Counted from the stretch's first letter, positions 39,501 to 54,500 are shown. The stretch is DNA of 64,000 nt from Chionis minor (GCA_013398295.1 VZSF01006826.1:62001-126000), one strand, 5' to 3'. Program-made: numbers and translations. Notes: a model not told the origin generated them from the letters alone.

Positions 39501-42500
39501 CTTTGTGGGGAGTGTCTGCGTGCTGAGGAAACAGCAGTGCCTTGCTTGGGCTGTGGAGTTCCTCGGTGGCAGCAGGCAGCTTCCTCGGCTGGAGGGTTGC
39601 TGCCAGGGAGGTGGATGCTGGGGAAAAGAAAGAGATTCTTTCACAGAAAACTGCGTTACAGATTGCTTTGGGCATTTGCCCACATTGCTTTACAGAGCCC
39701 TCCTCCCCAAAAGACACGAGCAAGGAGCAGGATTTTCTAAGAGGGGAGGCTATATGAGGCTGGCGTGGGGAGGGAGAGGAGGGAGGTGCAGTCTTGTTTA
39801 CACCAGTTCCAAAACAGGGAGGCTGTATTTGTCCCTCTTGTGACTCCACTGACCTTTCTGGGGTTAAGTCACAGACCCATGATGTGCAGGTCGTCTCAGA
39901 AAACTGCTAAGCACTTTTTTCTCCTGTTTCCAGGCATAAGAAAGGGTTTATTTTTCCTTATAAAGGGGAACTGTGGAGCACACACAATGATGCTTATCAC
40001 AGCTTTCTAGCTGTGAGAGAAAGTTTAAATAGGAAGGCTCTGGTTTTCAGAGGGGCTGACAGGATTTTGGTTTTCACTGTCTTTTCATCACAACGGGAAC
40101 TGTTTGTTCATATATCTGGAAGACAAATGATTCTGTTAGCATAACTTTGCAAGCTACCATATAAGACATGTCCGTTTACATAGTCATTAATGGAAGAGTT
40201 AAATAACCTGCATTTTCCTGTGTTTGTCACAGGGTAAGAGCACCAGTGTGGCCTGTTAGTGCTGGTACACAGTAACTTCCTAAAATGACCACGTCAATAC
40301 TGTATTTGTGAGCTACTAGATCATCTCTGCATAACTACCAACATGAATGACACCAGAGGATACTCTTGTGGCCGCAGACATTGCCCCATGAACCCAGAGG
40401 GGATGGCAGGAGAAATTAGCAGTTTCAAATTATCCAACCCAGCTTTGTGGTCTGAAATACAAGACCAAGATAGTCAATTTACAAGGTTAATTTTTCTTCC
40501 ACCCGCATCCATTAATACTGATTTGCACTGACATAAGGAAAAACCACACTGGTTTCTTCGACTGCAAGCAGGAATCCGATGCTGACCATTCTAATTCCAG
40601 TCTCCAGCTTCAGTGACATTTAGGAATAAAATATGTGATTCATAGAACATAAACAGGATTTGAATTATTCTTTTCGTTTTAAAACATCCTGTGTTTGTAT
40701 TGGCTGATAGTTCTGGCAATGGAAACACAGTACCTTTGGATGTGATGTGATTCAGTCATTCAGAAGCAGGTGCCATGTAAAAGCCAAGACCCAAGAGCTT
40801 GTGAGTTTTGCGGCTGCCAGATCCTGAATTCTGCTCTGTAATACCTGGTTCTAGTCGTAGAAAAGCCAGAGCTGCAGAAAATAGGCAAAATTACTAAATT
40901 CAGACTTGCATATTATATCCGTTACTTGCATACATCTGCACACATGCATGTGTGCATATACACACATATACAGCTGTAAAACCCAAATAAGTTTCTCTTT
41001 ACATTTGGTGCAGGCTACAGACTTGGGCACAATAATAGAATCATAAAATAGCTGAGGTGGGATGGAACCTCTGGAGGTCATCTAGTCTGATCCCCTGCTA
41101 AAAAGTTATCTCAGGATGCTCAGGGCTGAGTCCAGTCAAGTTCTGAAAACCTCCAGGGATGGAGATTTCACAGCCTCTTTGGGCGCCTGTTTTCAAGTGT
41201 TTGATTCCCACCATTGTGACTTTCTTCCCCTTAATTCCAGTGTACTTTGCCTTGTGGCAGGTTGTGTCCATTGCCTCTTGCCCTTTCGCCATGTACCTCC
41301 AAGAGGAGTCAGTCTCTTCTCTTCCCAACAGCTTTTCAGATGGAGGAATACTGCAATTAGAGCCCCTCTTTGCCCTCTCTTCTCTCTTCAGACTTAGCAA
41401 ATGCAGCCGCAGGGTGTATGTCCTGTGCTCCAGCCCTGTAACCATCTTGGTTACTCTCCACTAGACTCTTTCCGATCTGTCTATACCTCTCCCATCTTGC
41501 AGTGAAGGGAAATTGGACACAAGTATGGCCCAAACAGAGGGAAATAATCACTTCCCTCAACCTGATGTCTGTCCTCGTGCTAATGGAACCAAGTGAGCAA
41601 CAAGCCTTCCTCGTTGTTTACTTATGGTCAAGTTATTGCCCACCAGGCTCCAAAAGCACTTCTGCAGAGCTGCTCCCGGCCAGCTGGGCCCCTGCCTGTG
41701 GTGATGCATGAGATTCTTCGGGGTTCTTTTGTCCCGGGTGCAGGATTTGTCATTTGTTTTTGTTGACCCCTCTCTGCCTTGTCAAGATCCCTCTGAATGG
41801 CAGTACCATCCTCCAGCGTATCAGCTTGGTGTCACCCATGAACTTGAAGGCGTAGTCTGTCCTGTTCCCAGATGACTGAAGAAGGTGCTAAGCCATAGAA
41901 AGCCGGCTGACAGGGATAGCAGCCTGCACCCTCAGCACCCTTGGATGGAGCCCACCTAGTCCCACCTTCTGACTTTGTTGAAATGGTCCCTAACTGAATT
42001 TTCCAGGATGCTGAGGGAATGAAGCTTTTCAGACTCTGCCACTGGGTTAGGGACTTGGGAGGCAGAGAGCAGACCTTGCCCGGAGAAGACAAAGGCAAAG
42101 AAGCTGTAGAGTAACCAGTCTTTTCCGTGCCCTGAGTCACTAAATTGCCCACCCCACTCAGCAGCAGGCCAACAGCTTTCTTCAATTTTCTTTGCTGCTA
42201 ATGTATCTACAGAAGTCCTTCTTGCTGACCTTCACATCTCTCACTTGTTTCAACTCCAGGTGAGCTTGGGCTTTCCTAACTGCATCCCTGCATGCCCAGG
42301 TCCTGCTCCTGTCATCTTCCTCGAGAGCCTGTCCCTTTCCACCTCCCACACACTCCCTTTTTGCATTTAAATTCAAGCAGGAGCTCCCTGCTCAGCCAAG
42401 CTGGCCTCTTTCCGCACCTGCTCATTTTCTTGTGCAACAGGAAGTTCTTACTTATGTTCTCGTGCCTTGTCCATGGAAATCAATCAGGTCTCCTGGGATC

Positions 42501-45500
42501 CTTTCCCCTGTAAGACAGCTTCCTGCAGGATCCTGCCTGCCAGTTCCCTGAACAACTCAACATCTGCTCTCGCGAAGACCGTGGTCTGTACTCTGCTGCT
42601 TGCCTGCCTTACTGCTCTCAGGCTCCTAAAATCCACTGTCTTCTGGTCACTGCTGCCAAAGCTGCCATTGACCTTCACGGCTTCGACCAGTTCTGACTTT
42701 ATTTTAGGAGCAGAGTGGTCACTTACGAAGGTGCAGTAATGCAGTCGCCGGTAGCACTGTGACTGCAGTGGGATGTGTAGTTCAGGGCAGTGTATCGTGC
42801 CCTCTTGGTGGAGGGGGTGTAAAACTAGGATTTCAGAGCAGTTTAGGTTCTGCTTTGAACTTGCAGGCTCTGCCCAATCTCTGATAAAATCAGATACACA
42901 GGTTGAAGTCTTTCAAACAGCTCACAGTTTAGAGGTGTGGGGACTCTTCCAGGACACATATCCTGGTGGCAGGTAAAAGTACACCTAAATGTCTGGCTAT
43001 GGTAGATGCCAGGACAGCTGTACTCCATATTTAACTGATTGCCTGGTCTCTTGACTATCAGATTTTACTCTCTCAGGAAAAAGGTCTTGACGTCTCTGGG
43101 GATGGCTCACAGATGTTGGTCCTTGGCAGCAGTCAAAGTAGGAGGCTGCATGGCCACAAACATGGAGAACAACAGAGAAAGTACTGGAATGGCCTTGAAC
43201 AGCTTGGCAGCAGACCCTTGCTTTGAACGCAGCACGTGGCTTCACTTATTTCAAGAAAAACAGAACTAGGAAGGGTCCTACTAAGGGCAGCAAAACTTGT
43301 TAGGAGCTACAGCTGAAAGCTGAACCCAGGGCTGTACCTGCGCCAGGGAATGTGTAAGAAGGTTCCCACCATGTCCCACAGCGCTGGCAGACAGAAGCAA
43401 TGTGCAAGGGACCCACTCCTCCTCTCGCCTGCAACACGTTACCTCAAGCACCGCCTCTGCTGAGACAGCAGAATTACACAGATGTGAAACAAGAGGCTGA
43501 AGGTCTGATGCTGGAAATACTCCAGTACTTCCTAAACCATTTATCATGTGTTACGAAGCTCGATGACTGGACAGGCGATAAAAAAGGCCTTGCTGATGGA
43601 GGCTGTCTGCAGCAAGGCTCCCCCCATGCTAACATCTGCACTTCTGGCAGAGCCAAGTGAAGACGAGGCTAATGCGAGACATCCCGATGTTATTCGTCAT
43701 GGCAGATTCCCTGATGCTTGCAAGATTTCCATACGAACCAGAGGTCAGCGGGTGCTGCGTTCCCAAGTTTCACTGAAGTTCACTTGGAGATTTTAAGCTT
43801 CTTTGAAATCGAGACTCCAGTATATGTGGAAATCCAAGGAGAAAAACAGAGGAAAATATGCCATCCTTTAGAGAAGGAAGCTTCTGAGGTTTGTTCATTC
43901 CTGGTAAGGCTGAGCAGAGGAATGATACAGGTGAAGAGAAAAGAAAAAGATCAGCAATAAAGATGGAGATGACTTGTTATGTCTCTCGTTTCCTTGTACA
44001 GCGAAAATAAAAAGGCACATGATGGAACTGAAAGATGATACTTTTAAATGAGAAAAAGTACGTATTTTTGTACAAAAGATGTTCTCATTTTGTGGAAGTG
44101 ATGGCTGAGGGCACTGGCAGGAGCTCAGCCAGCAACAAAGCTAATTAACAAAATTAGAACCAGATGTAAATCCGTGCAGTGAAGTCTTGAACTGATACAG
44201 ACAGCTGGAAATAATATCTGACAGGGGTAAAATGTCCTTGTTCGAGGAGTTTGCGTATCATTTTTCTAAACTGTTCCACTGCTGAATAAATCATTCCAGA
44301 AATATGAACGCACAATGACTGTGAGGGTGATAAATTATCAAGTGTTAATACACGTCAGGGTAGTAACTGCTTTGTGGACAAGGCTGGAGAGAACACCGCT
44401 GTTTTCCTTCTCTTTCACCCTCTAGGCTTCTGCTCCGCTGTAGCCTCACATTTCACTGGGACATGTTGTTTGGTGAAAGGACAACTTCACTTTTATTTCA
44501 AAGCCAAAAATGCGAGATGGCTCACCTGTCTAAAATAAAACGCCAGTCAGCGTTCATGCTGCAAAGCGTCTGAGCAGGGTAAATCCCCCCGTGCCTAAGT
44601 TGTGCCCAGTTAAAAATGCCCATGTAATATTACATCTCCCTTAAAGTATCTAGGCTGGCAGCTTTATAGACCAAGACTGACTATCTGGGTCATGTTTCTG
44701 TTCTGCCAGACCAAAATCCTGTGCAATTTGGGGATGGCTGTTCTCCTAGGAAGGGCGCTGCACAGGGCTAATGGAGGTCGTTAGCCCAGGTCATTAACTC
44801 ATCCTGTCCTTTCCAGGGCAAGCGGATTGTCAGTGAGAAACGCAGCGAGTGTTTCCCTGGCCCAGGCAGAGTGCCAGACCTGAGTGAGGAGGAGACAGAC
44901 CATTTGGTGGCTTTCCGCCGGGGGAGAAGGATGCAGATTGCCATCACCATGGATAACAAGGAAAAAGTAAGTGCATTGCGAACGACCGGACTGTAACGTG
45001 TCAGTGGTGTCCACTAGTTCTGCTGCCGTGAGAAGGGCCACGGGGCCAGATTTGGAGCTAGCCCAGCAGCAGAACATGGGGAGAGACTATATATTCCTGT
45101 GGGGCTTATCGCCATACGAGACTCTGGCTTCCGTTGCTGTGAAAGGGGAAAGGCTACAACCCTTTCCTTTCTCTGTGGTCCTGGCTAGAGCTAGTAGGCT
45201 CTTAAACATACTGGGTCCATAAGAAATATCAAATGCTGTTTTGGAAGGATCAATGAAAGCGCTGCCAGATATGGGCCACGACTCTCACCTCCTGTCTCTT
45301 ACCAACTTCTTTTTGGGGCCGTACAGCAGATTGAGTCAGGAGCACTGTCCTCCTGATGCGCCGCACGACAAAAGCTAACAGGGCTGGGCAATATCTGCTT
45401 CTAAACGCAAGTCCTGCTGTGCCTGGCCATAACCTACTGGGTGAGCTGGCTGAGCTTTGTTAATCTTTGAGACATATTTCAAATACTTCTTCGCAAATAC

Positions 45501-48500
45501 CTTCCTCTTTACACACATGGAGGCATGTGATATTTTCCTATTTGAGAGTTTGCACAGATAAGTAAGAATGCCGGCAGCAAACAGGGTCACCAAAGACTGT
45601 GAAGGAAAACAACACTTAGTGTAGCTGCCAAACACGCCCAGGAAGGCGGGGAGCCCTATGCAGCACCCTCTCTGGGACGGCAGCCAGCCATCTGCGAGCT
45701 GCCCACGGTCATCTCCAGCTTCTCCTCCTCCCCAGAGTTTACCGAGCCTCTGAAAGCCCGTGTGCTCCTTTCTCCAGGCTACCGAGCAGTTTTTTGAATG
45801 CCATAAACCTCATATAGGCTGCCTGATGGAGCCATTACCATTCACCAGAGGTTTCAGTGCAGGCAGCACGGGCACATCTGGACATGATGGTGGGATGAGA
45901 GTGACCTGACTGTGCCTGTGCTGTAGCTGTCCTTGAGGCTGTCAGTGTAATTCTGTCCTGTGCAGGGCATGTCTCTCCACTTCTGCTCTTGCTGGGCTTC
46001 TTTAAATACTTATCTCTGAGGTCATCAAGGCTGGGACTGTGCTTGGAGAGAGCAGCAGGAGGGGTGCCTCGATTTTTGATTTTGGTTTCAGAACCTGGGC
46101 CCTGTTTTAAAAGTGTATGGAGAGCCCTGTAAAAGTTAATACCTCATATGCTTTTATTGTGGACCATGAAATCTGAGGCTGAGGGTCCATGTGTGTAGTT
46201 CTGGTGATGCCTTGCTCATATTGGCCCCAAAGCAGTTAGTTCAGAGTGTGTGTGAGAGCAGGCCTACAGCCATGCTAGCTTAAAGCCGTCTCTGCCTACG
46301 CCTTTTCATGTGAACCCCTGGAGATCTGATGCTTTGAATCGGGGACTAGCAAAGAGGGTGTGAAGTCCCTAAAGCCTGGCAGAACTGATTTTGGTGATTC
46401 AGCAGAGGTTGATGTGTTGGGTCTTGCTCCTGCTACTTTCAGCTCCTGCTGTGCTGCAGTTTATTTAAGCTCATTGATTTAAACTCATTCCCAGTGGATG
46501 CAGTTACCTCCGTACAGCAGCGCAAGGAGCTCACATAACCCTGTCAACCCTCGTTTCCTCAGCTGTACGTAGCCACTGCGGGCTCCTTCACACAGGTTGG
46601 CCTAGAAGGTAATCCTGATAATCCCAAGGAATGCAAACAACTCTGTGCTGCTCCTCCTCCCATACCAAAGTTCATTTCAAGTCTTCCCTTTTTTTTTTCC
46701 TTAATCCCTACCCAGTCACCCGGTTGGCAGAGGGTCGGCGTGCAGCTCAGACACTCTTGCAGCAGCAGCAGGCTGCGAGGGAGGCCGGCTGGGTGCTGGA
46801 CGAGAGCCTGCCCGTGCTGACGTCCACAGGGAGAAGGGCTGTGCAGAGCCATTTGGTGCCTGCACGCCTTGTCTGAACAAGAGAAGGATCTCTGTCAGGA
46901 GCACAGGAAAGCCACAGAGGCATCATATAACTCTAGCTATCAAATAACACTACCCAGAGGCAGTATGTGCCCTCAGCATTACTTAAGACTGAAAAGAAGG
47001 GTTAGTTTTGCTTGATCACCAGGTCTTCTGGCCGGACAGACAGCCTGGCTCGACAGCGGTCCTGGACTAACGTTGCTGGCAAGACCCATTTAGCGATAGC
47101 ATCGTGCTTCTCGCTGGCACAGGAAAATTGTCCCCTGCTTTGTGTTACTGAGCTTCCAGTTGTACCTCCCACAGCCTCTCGGAAGCCCCCAGAGAGCAGA
47201 GTGGGAGCTTGCCGGCCCCTGGAAGGCAGGGTGCCTTCGGACCTCGTGCTCGCTCAGCCTGCACAGGGGGCAGGGAGCAAGCATGGGGGTTGCCACGGAG
47301 CACACTTCCCACGGCTGGGAAACGGAGGGGCCAGACGAGCGTGTTAATGAGCTTATTTTTGAAATGGGCTTTCATGGGAGTATTTGTCGTTGTTCTTTGG
47401 ATTCCTCTTATAATTTAGAAAAAGGTATTAAAGTGTTTGAAACTCTAGTTCCCCATACCTGTTACCAGCCGCATACGTTTCAGAGACCAGCTGACCTCAG
47501 GAGATTTCCTTGTTGCTGGTGATTTCTCTAGACAGATCAGATCCTGTCCCATCCCTAGTAAATGAAGGTATCTTCACATTATTATTCTAATTGTATAACT
47601 TCAGACAACAGCTACAAGAGTCAGGACAAAAACCAGCTCTCAGCACGCAGGCACCTTACAACGTGACTCAAAGGATGCGGCTGTAAGAGAGTTAGATGGT
47701 TGGATTTCACGGGCACCTCCGCAAGCTACTTTCTTCCATCCACACTTGGTCAAACTTTTCCCGGGATCAGTGACAGAAGCAGATGGAGCCTGAAGTGACA
47801 GGTCACGTTGGCATCTCACACATCATGCCAGCTCAGGCTGGTGGAGTCAAGGGAGATTTGGTCTGGCCCACCCTGTTGCTTCAGCTGTTCCTAAGCTGTG
47901 TTGAGGATTAGTGTTTTAAGCAAGTGGTTCTTTTTACTGGTCATGGTAGTGTTTGAAAAATTGCAACCAGGCAAGTCTGTCTCACGTGCTGGCCTCAGAG
48001 CCGTGCGTTTCTCCAAGAGGCGCGGGAGGACTGCAGTGCAGAGAGCAGATCAGAGTTACTAACACCAAAACGTATAAAATGCTGCATTAAATAATTTTAG
48101 TCTGCAGAGCTCAGTGTGTGTCACAGGGGTATCGAATACAGCAGTTTGTTTTGGAAATGGAGGCTGAATCCCACCGGCACTGCTGGGATCACAGCATCCA
48201 CAAACCCTGGCAGCGCAGGGCTTCCCCTGGCGCCGTGTAAGCAGGGCTGGAGCCTGCCTCTGCCACCCGAGCGGCGCAGCGCGGAGTGGCTCGGCGCTGC
48301 ATCCCTTCAGGAGAGGTGGAAAACGGGGAAGCCTGCCCTGGTGGGCTCTGCAGCCCAGAGCCAGCCCAGCACCGCAGACGAGCGGGCCCGCTGAGGGCCG
48401 TGCACCAGCAGTAGTGTTAGTGCAGCGGTGTTTGCGCTAACCTCGAGTGTTGCAGCGGCAGCTGGCAGCACAGCCTCGCGAAAGAGCAGAAGAGCAGGGA

Positions 48501-51500
48501 AGCCTGCAGCCATCCCTCCCCTCCTGTACTCGCCAGCCTCCAAGTTAGGGATCTCCTCTGCCAAGAGCAGTGTCTTTCTCCTTGATGAGCTTTTTCTTGC
48601 CTGAATTCTAATCTTTTTTTGTTTTCTTTTTGAGTCCATCTAAGCTTTAATCCCCCACAACACCTCCAGCCAGGAGCTGCAGTGCTAAGTGACGTACTGT
48701 GTTGAAACACGCACCCCTTCTTTTTCTTCACTCTTGTTACCTGATAACTCCACTGGATGTTTCTGCGTCACAGGAAGCAGCGCGTAAATCATCCCCTGTT
48801 CACTTTCCCAAAGCACAAACAATTTTATTGAGCAGTTTCACATCTCCCTTCAGCCGTCTCTTCTGCAGGCTTAGGAGACTGACCCTATTGAGACATCTCT
48901 GGTGAGGAAGTAGTTCTATATTTTGATCACTGCCATTGGCCTCGTTTGTGCCTTTGTTATTTTCACTATATTCTTTTAATACCAGAAGAAGACCAAAACT
49001 GTGCATGGTATTCAAGCTGCCAGCTCTTGTGGATGTACTTAGTGACATAGCAATGTTTCTGGCTTGTTCTCTATTCTTCTCCTAACAACTTTGCATTTTC
49101 TTTGCTTTTTTCCTAAATAATTGAGCTAACATTTTCAGAGAACTTGTCACAATAGCACCAAAATTTCATTCCTGAGTGTTAATGGTAGTTCAGGCTTCGT
49201 TACTCTGTGTGTATATATGAGAAGGGGCACTTTTCTCCATGTGAGTTATTTTGTATTATTGATATTGAATTTCATCTGTAATTTTATGATGCAGGCATTC
49301 AATGTCAAGAGATCTTTTGCAGCTCTTTCCTGGCAAATTACATTCTTTGCCCTGGATGATTTAGTATCATCAGCAAACTGTCATCTCTCTATTCAGCTCC
49401 TTTTCCAGACCATTTATGAGCATGTGGAGTAGCGCCTGTTCCAGTGGCACAGCCCTGCTAATCTTCTACCATGGAAACTGGCGTTTTCTTGCCACTTTTT
49501 GTTTTCTATCCTTTAATTAGACATTAATCTAAAAGAGAAACTTAATTTTCCTCCCCAAATGGATCAGCTCCTGGGAGACCCTGGTGGGGTGTCAGTGTGA
49601 GTAGCTGTGCGTTAGGACCTGAGCCGAGACCCCCGGCTTGAGCATTAGCTTTCAGTCTCCCTTATTACCCCAGCACAGTCCATCCTTTGGGGTTTTTCAC
49701 CTCCTGCCCCAGCTGGTTCCCTGCTCGTGCTGGGTTATTTGTGTCCTCCCCCTGACAGAGGCCTGTGGTGCCTAGGAGAGAGGATCACATCCGTTGCTCC
49801 ACCTTCAGGAACATCCCGGAGCCTGGCCACTGTCGAATTTGCCTCCTCCTCTCTGCACTTGCCAAATTTGTCCTGTTAAAACATTTGATGGGCATCCTTT
49901 TTATCCCACATTTTTCTCTATTTTTATTCATGATGAAATTAAATTTGAAAGAAAGAAAAGAGACTCCCATTCTTGCTGCCCTTGGTGCTTCTAGCTAGCA
50001 CCACATTGTCAGTCCCAGACTGCAGCGCAGCTGGCAGCACACAGAGGCTGCCAAAGAGGAAATGCAAGAAAAAAAAAAGCTGTTCTTGTGATTTGCTTTT
50101 CCAAAACAGCCCCGGTGCCTTATATTACCCTGCCATCCTGAAGCCTGTTTTTTTTCTACCCAGTGAAAGACTCTTTCACTCTCCATTAGCACAGAGGGTT
50201 GCGGGGACCAAATTACCCTGTCTCCGTGCAGAACAAATTAGCCTGAGCCTGTGGCTCTACTCAAGCAACGTCACACCCTCCAGTGCTGCTGCTGGCTTGG
50301 AGGTGCCAGAACTGGGACCTTTCTTCCCACCTCTGCCTGGCTGCCCCTCTGTCTGCAAGGCGGGCTGGGGATAACGCCGAATGTTTAGCACCAGTTTTCC
50401 TAAAAAGCCACTCCGTGTTCTGGCAATGTTTCAGGATCATTAATACATTAGAGTTGCAAGCTGGCAGCCTCGGACCAGTGGAGTACAATGGTTAATTAGC
50501 AGGTTACAAATCATCTTTTAAATTAACAGCTGATAGGGCTTCAGGGCTTTTAAATTGTCCTTTTATTAACAGAGTTTCCCAGGATGGTATATCAGAAATG
50601 ACTGTTCGTAATCAAGAGACACAAAAGCTGCTTTCAGGGACTTACACAGATGAGTCTGACTCCGGTGCTTGCATGGGAACCGCAGGAACCAAACCTGCCG
50701 CAGGAGAAACACTTGCTTTTACGCTGCAGCTGGCAAGGGAAGATAGGCAGAAAAGATGGCTGAAAAGTCTTTAGCTCCTGCCAGGCAACACAATTAGAGC
50801 CAGATTTTTCGAAAGAGTAGGAAAAAATATCCTCTCATGTACTAGTTTCAAAAATCCTGCCCAGTGAGGGATCTGAGCACTGTAAAACCGGCTCTGAGCT
50901 CTTACAAAATCTCCTCCTGCAGAAGAAATGCCAGTTCTGGTGCCAACATGTGCCTGGAGAAGTGAGTACCAAAAAATTAATGTAAGACATCTGTTGCTAC
51001 TTATTTTTAAAATAAGAAGACAATGAAGTAGCTCAGAGACGTCGAAGCCTGTCAAAGCTTTTGGTTTGGAGAGCTGTTAGTACAAAACAATGCCTGACGT
51101 GGCTGGAGAATGGCATCCGCATCATCACCGTTGCACATTAACAGTAGCCGAGTGCACGTACGCCGGGAGGTCGGTCAAACCCGGCAGCAGAAAGCATTTG
51201 GGATCCCAGGGCCACATCCTGGTTAGGAGCAGGCTTTGCCCTCCCCTGCCTCAGACCAGTCTGCGGCTCAGAAATAGAGAAATCCTTGCGTAAATCTCAG
51301 GAGAAACAAATGTCATCTTCTCTGTCTACTTTGGGGTTTTGTTCCCTCCTCACATCTCTTCCCATGCTGTGCAGGAACAGTTAAACTGTGAGATGATACT
51401 GTCATTGTCGTATTTCATAATTTTGGGGGCGGAGAGGAGGAAGGAGGAGAAAAACATGTTTTGCTTCCCCATGGCCTGGGTGTGTCATAACAGGCTAACA

Positions 51501-54500
51501 GCAGCTCCGGGGCAGTACCGCGCAACTGCAAAAATCTGCTCCCGAGCCAGTGCAAAAGCAGAGCTAACCATGTTTTCCTGACTGCGCAGTTCAGACCCGC
51601 TTTCCTAGTAGAAGAGAACCAGATTTTTTGGTCCTCTCTGTTTTCCACGGTGCCCTTTGAGAGGCAAAAATAGAAGCAGACTAAGGAAAAAGGCAGCCTG
51701 GCTTTGAGTGAGGGGTGTAAAGGATGGAGAGCTGTACAATGTCCCTGTGACAGAGCGATTTTGGTGTGCACCGGAGAGCCGGTGCCCAGAACAGGCCAGG
51801 CTCTGGGTTGCAGGTCTCCGGCACTGGCCAGCCATGCAAGAGCTGTGTCTTCTCCTGCGCCTGGCGAGCCGCAGCGCAGTCCCTCGGCCGGGCTGTCCCA
51901 GCACACTTCCTGGGCGCAGGCTGGCTCTGCGCTCGGCGGAGGCAGGGCTGAAGCCAAGCTGGGCTGCGGGCAGGCGGAGGCACACCGCTCCCCCCGCAGC
52001 TTACGCACACCCTGGCTCAGCGCTCCGGCGGTGCGGATGTTCTGGCTTTCCGGTTCCAGTCTTCAGGGACACAATCAGGCATTGTAAAGGGTCCAGGCTG
52101 AATCATTCTCTGCATGAGCTTGCATGAGAAGTATGCAGGCTGAGATGAAACAATAGGCGCACCCATGCAGCTCCCTGCCTCAGTTTCCCCCTCCGTTAGG
52201 AGATGACTTTGTCATTTCCGAGGCAACCGGTGCCCCTTCTCTCCCATCTCTCCTCCCTCACGAGGTTTCCCCCGGGGAGGAAGGGGCTCCAGCCCTTCTG
52301 CAGCAGCTGGCTCCTTCGTATTCTTTCTGAACTGGTGAGTTTCTTTTCCAGCTGCTTTAAAGGCTAACAGCCATCTGCACCTTGGGCCCCAGCCAGCCTC
52401 CTCAAATACGCAAACTTCCCAGGTTTCTGCTGGTTTAGTCTCTCTATAAATGCGAGGTCTCAGTTTGGGGTGGAAGAGACTCGTTAGAGTGCTGGCTACT
52501 ACATTCCTCAAATGGGGCTGTGTGAGCAATTGACTTTGAGCCCGAAGGGAGCAATTTTGGTTACCTAAGTTTTTGCGGCGACCTTTCAAAATAAATACTC
52601 GGTATCATCTTTCACCATGTCCTGGCCCATTTTGCAACAGGCTAAGATATGGTAAGGGGTGGCTTCTCTGCGCACAGAGTGCTCTGCATTTTTTCACAAA
52701 TGTTTGCTGAGAAATCCTAGGACAATATAGCTAACATCTTCCTCGTTATTCCCAAGGATCCATTTACATGAGCTTCCACCTGTACTGGAGCTACACCAGC
52801 TTCCCACCAGTCAGACCGGTGAAGCTGTCGTGCACTGAGCGCAATGTCCACCAGCGCTGCCTGTCTGGTCACACTTCCCACCTGCCTCACATTTGGCACA
52901 TGCAGACAGTCCTCAAAACGCCTGTCCCCAGCTCGCTCCCTGCACGATCCACGGGCTGCAGCGGGGATGAGTCGCCGTAGGAGGCTGGGCAGAGCCGGCA
53001 GGGATTGAGACTCGTATCCCGAGTGTCACGCATCCGGCCCTGTAATGCTGGGCTAAACCTGAGGCCGGCGAATGACTGGGATAAAAGTCCTGTTTCCAGC
53101 CTGGGTTGGACCTCGCCACACTGCTGCTTTCTCGAACGGCTGACCCGGCAGTTTGTGCTACCACTTTCCTCTTTGTATTTCAGTTCTGCTTGGCGGTGCA
53201 AAATGGCAGCGTGGCACTCGCAGCCCCACGCGCTCTCCGGCGCCGCAGCGGTTCAGCACGGGGGAGTTTGGGGACACCTCGGCTGGGCTGCAGCGTGCGG
53301 GGCCTCTCCGCTCACTGCCTGGGGCAGCCAGGGCTGCCATGGACGGGGACAAAACAGGGGGAGGCAGCTGTGAGAAGTGCTGTGCCACTTGGCAGCCACC
53401 GTGCTGCGAGTTCTGTGCGTGGCAGTGTCCCATGGGAGTGGGATGAGCGGCCGAGCCCCAGGCGAGCACCAACCCCTGCCCTAAGGTTCTCCGCAGCATG
53501 GGGACAGGGTGGTACCCTGCCCTCGTCTGCCCGGCACACGCAGCGGCACGCAGCCCTCCCGGTGGCACCCCGGCAATGCTACCTAAGCAGGGCAGAAAAA
53601 GCCTTTCTTGAATGCTATTTGTGCTTTGCAGACTATGTTGCTAAGGCCCGCTGTGATACCACCCTGGCCACAGACATGGCTGTGTCTGTACTGTCAGTCC
53701 CACGTGGGGGCAGAAAAACGCCTGGCCTGTGGCATGCCTCATGTTTAGTGTCTGTAGTTCATTAAAACAGAGGGGCTAATTTACCCCTCCTACCAGACGG
53801 GGAGTATCAACACTAGGGCAGAGCTTGCCAGCCTGGTGGCAGCATGGCTACCCCCAGCGGAAGCAGGGTTGGACCCTGGTAGAAGGGTGCTGTGTTTGAC
53901 AGGGACAAGAATCACTCCCAGCTTTACCGTGCTGGCTTTTAGCTGCATCTTGGATGGGCTCCCAGCCCCGTACAGGTGAATCCTACGCTGGGTCTTTGGC
54001 CCAAATCTGAAAAGGTACCTGAAACTTGGTCTGCCTTGGAAAGAAGTGGGACCGTGCAGGACACCTTCCTGCCTCTAGTTTGGGAGGAGGAGGGACCTGT
54101 AGGAAAACATCCCTTTTCTTGCTTTTCTCATACATCCCTTACTTTCTGACTTCTTTTTTTTTCTCCACATTGGTTTGATTCAGGGCCGCAGAAATTCCTT
54201 CCCCTTTTCCTGACCTTTTCTAGGAAGTTCTTAAATGTTGTGGTGGGCACAGGGTCAGGCACTGACTCCCGTGCCAGGAGTCCTTGTTTAATCCTTGAAA
54301 TAATTCCTGTGTCTGTGCTGTTGCAGGCAGAGGAGAGGAGAACAGCAGAAAAGAGGAGATCGGACAGTGACAGAGGGCCAGAAAACGAGCACGGACGGAA
54401 GGTGAGTTTGGCCCTGTGTCCCTTTGGGGGAACCCTTATCTTGGAAGAGGAAACCAGTAAGATGTGCCTCCCCACCAGTAAGAGTTGCCTCAGTCCTAAA

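Larger units (their letters stand above)
34947..44816 (+). other. CCDC9B: CCDC9B intron 5 (9.9 kb)
   Basis: This intron separates the two homologous exons. It contains a 1.7-kb antisense CR1 fragment (41032-42738) and an AT-rich cluster of inverted repeats at 38899-39003. Short direct repeats of AGGGTTTGATAAAA occur at about 35686 and 35714, and an alternating CA/TA segment at 40925-40972. Two overlapping frames of 130-145 codons at about 39.4-39.85 kb have no recognisable domain. I found no third copy of the module. Confidence 0.75.

Noticed and set aside
40925..40972. CA/TA-rich segment considered as a microsatellite
   Set aside because: It is irregular, without a clean repeat unit, and too short to call separately.
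51415..52008. 197-codon minus-strand frame
   Set aside because: Three other overlapping frames of 110-140 codons occur in the same GC-rich patch. No signature or promoter supports this one.
53106..53765. 219-codon plus-strand frame in intron 6
   Set aside because: It lies in a GC-rich patch with competing frames on both strands, has no recognisable domain or splice context, and is low in complexity in parts.
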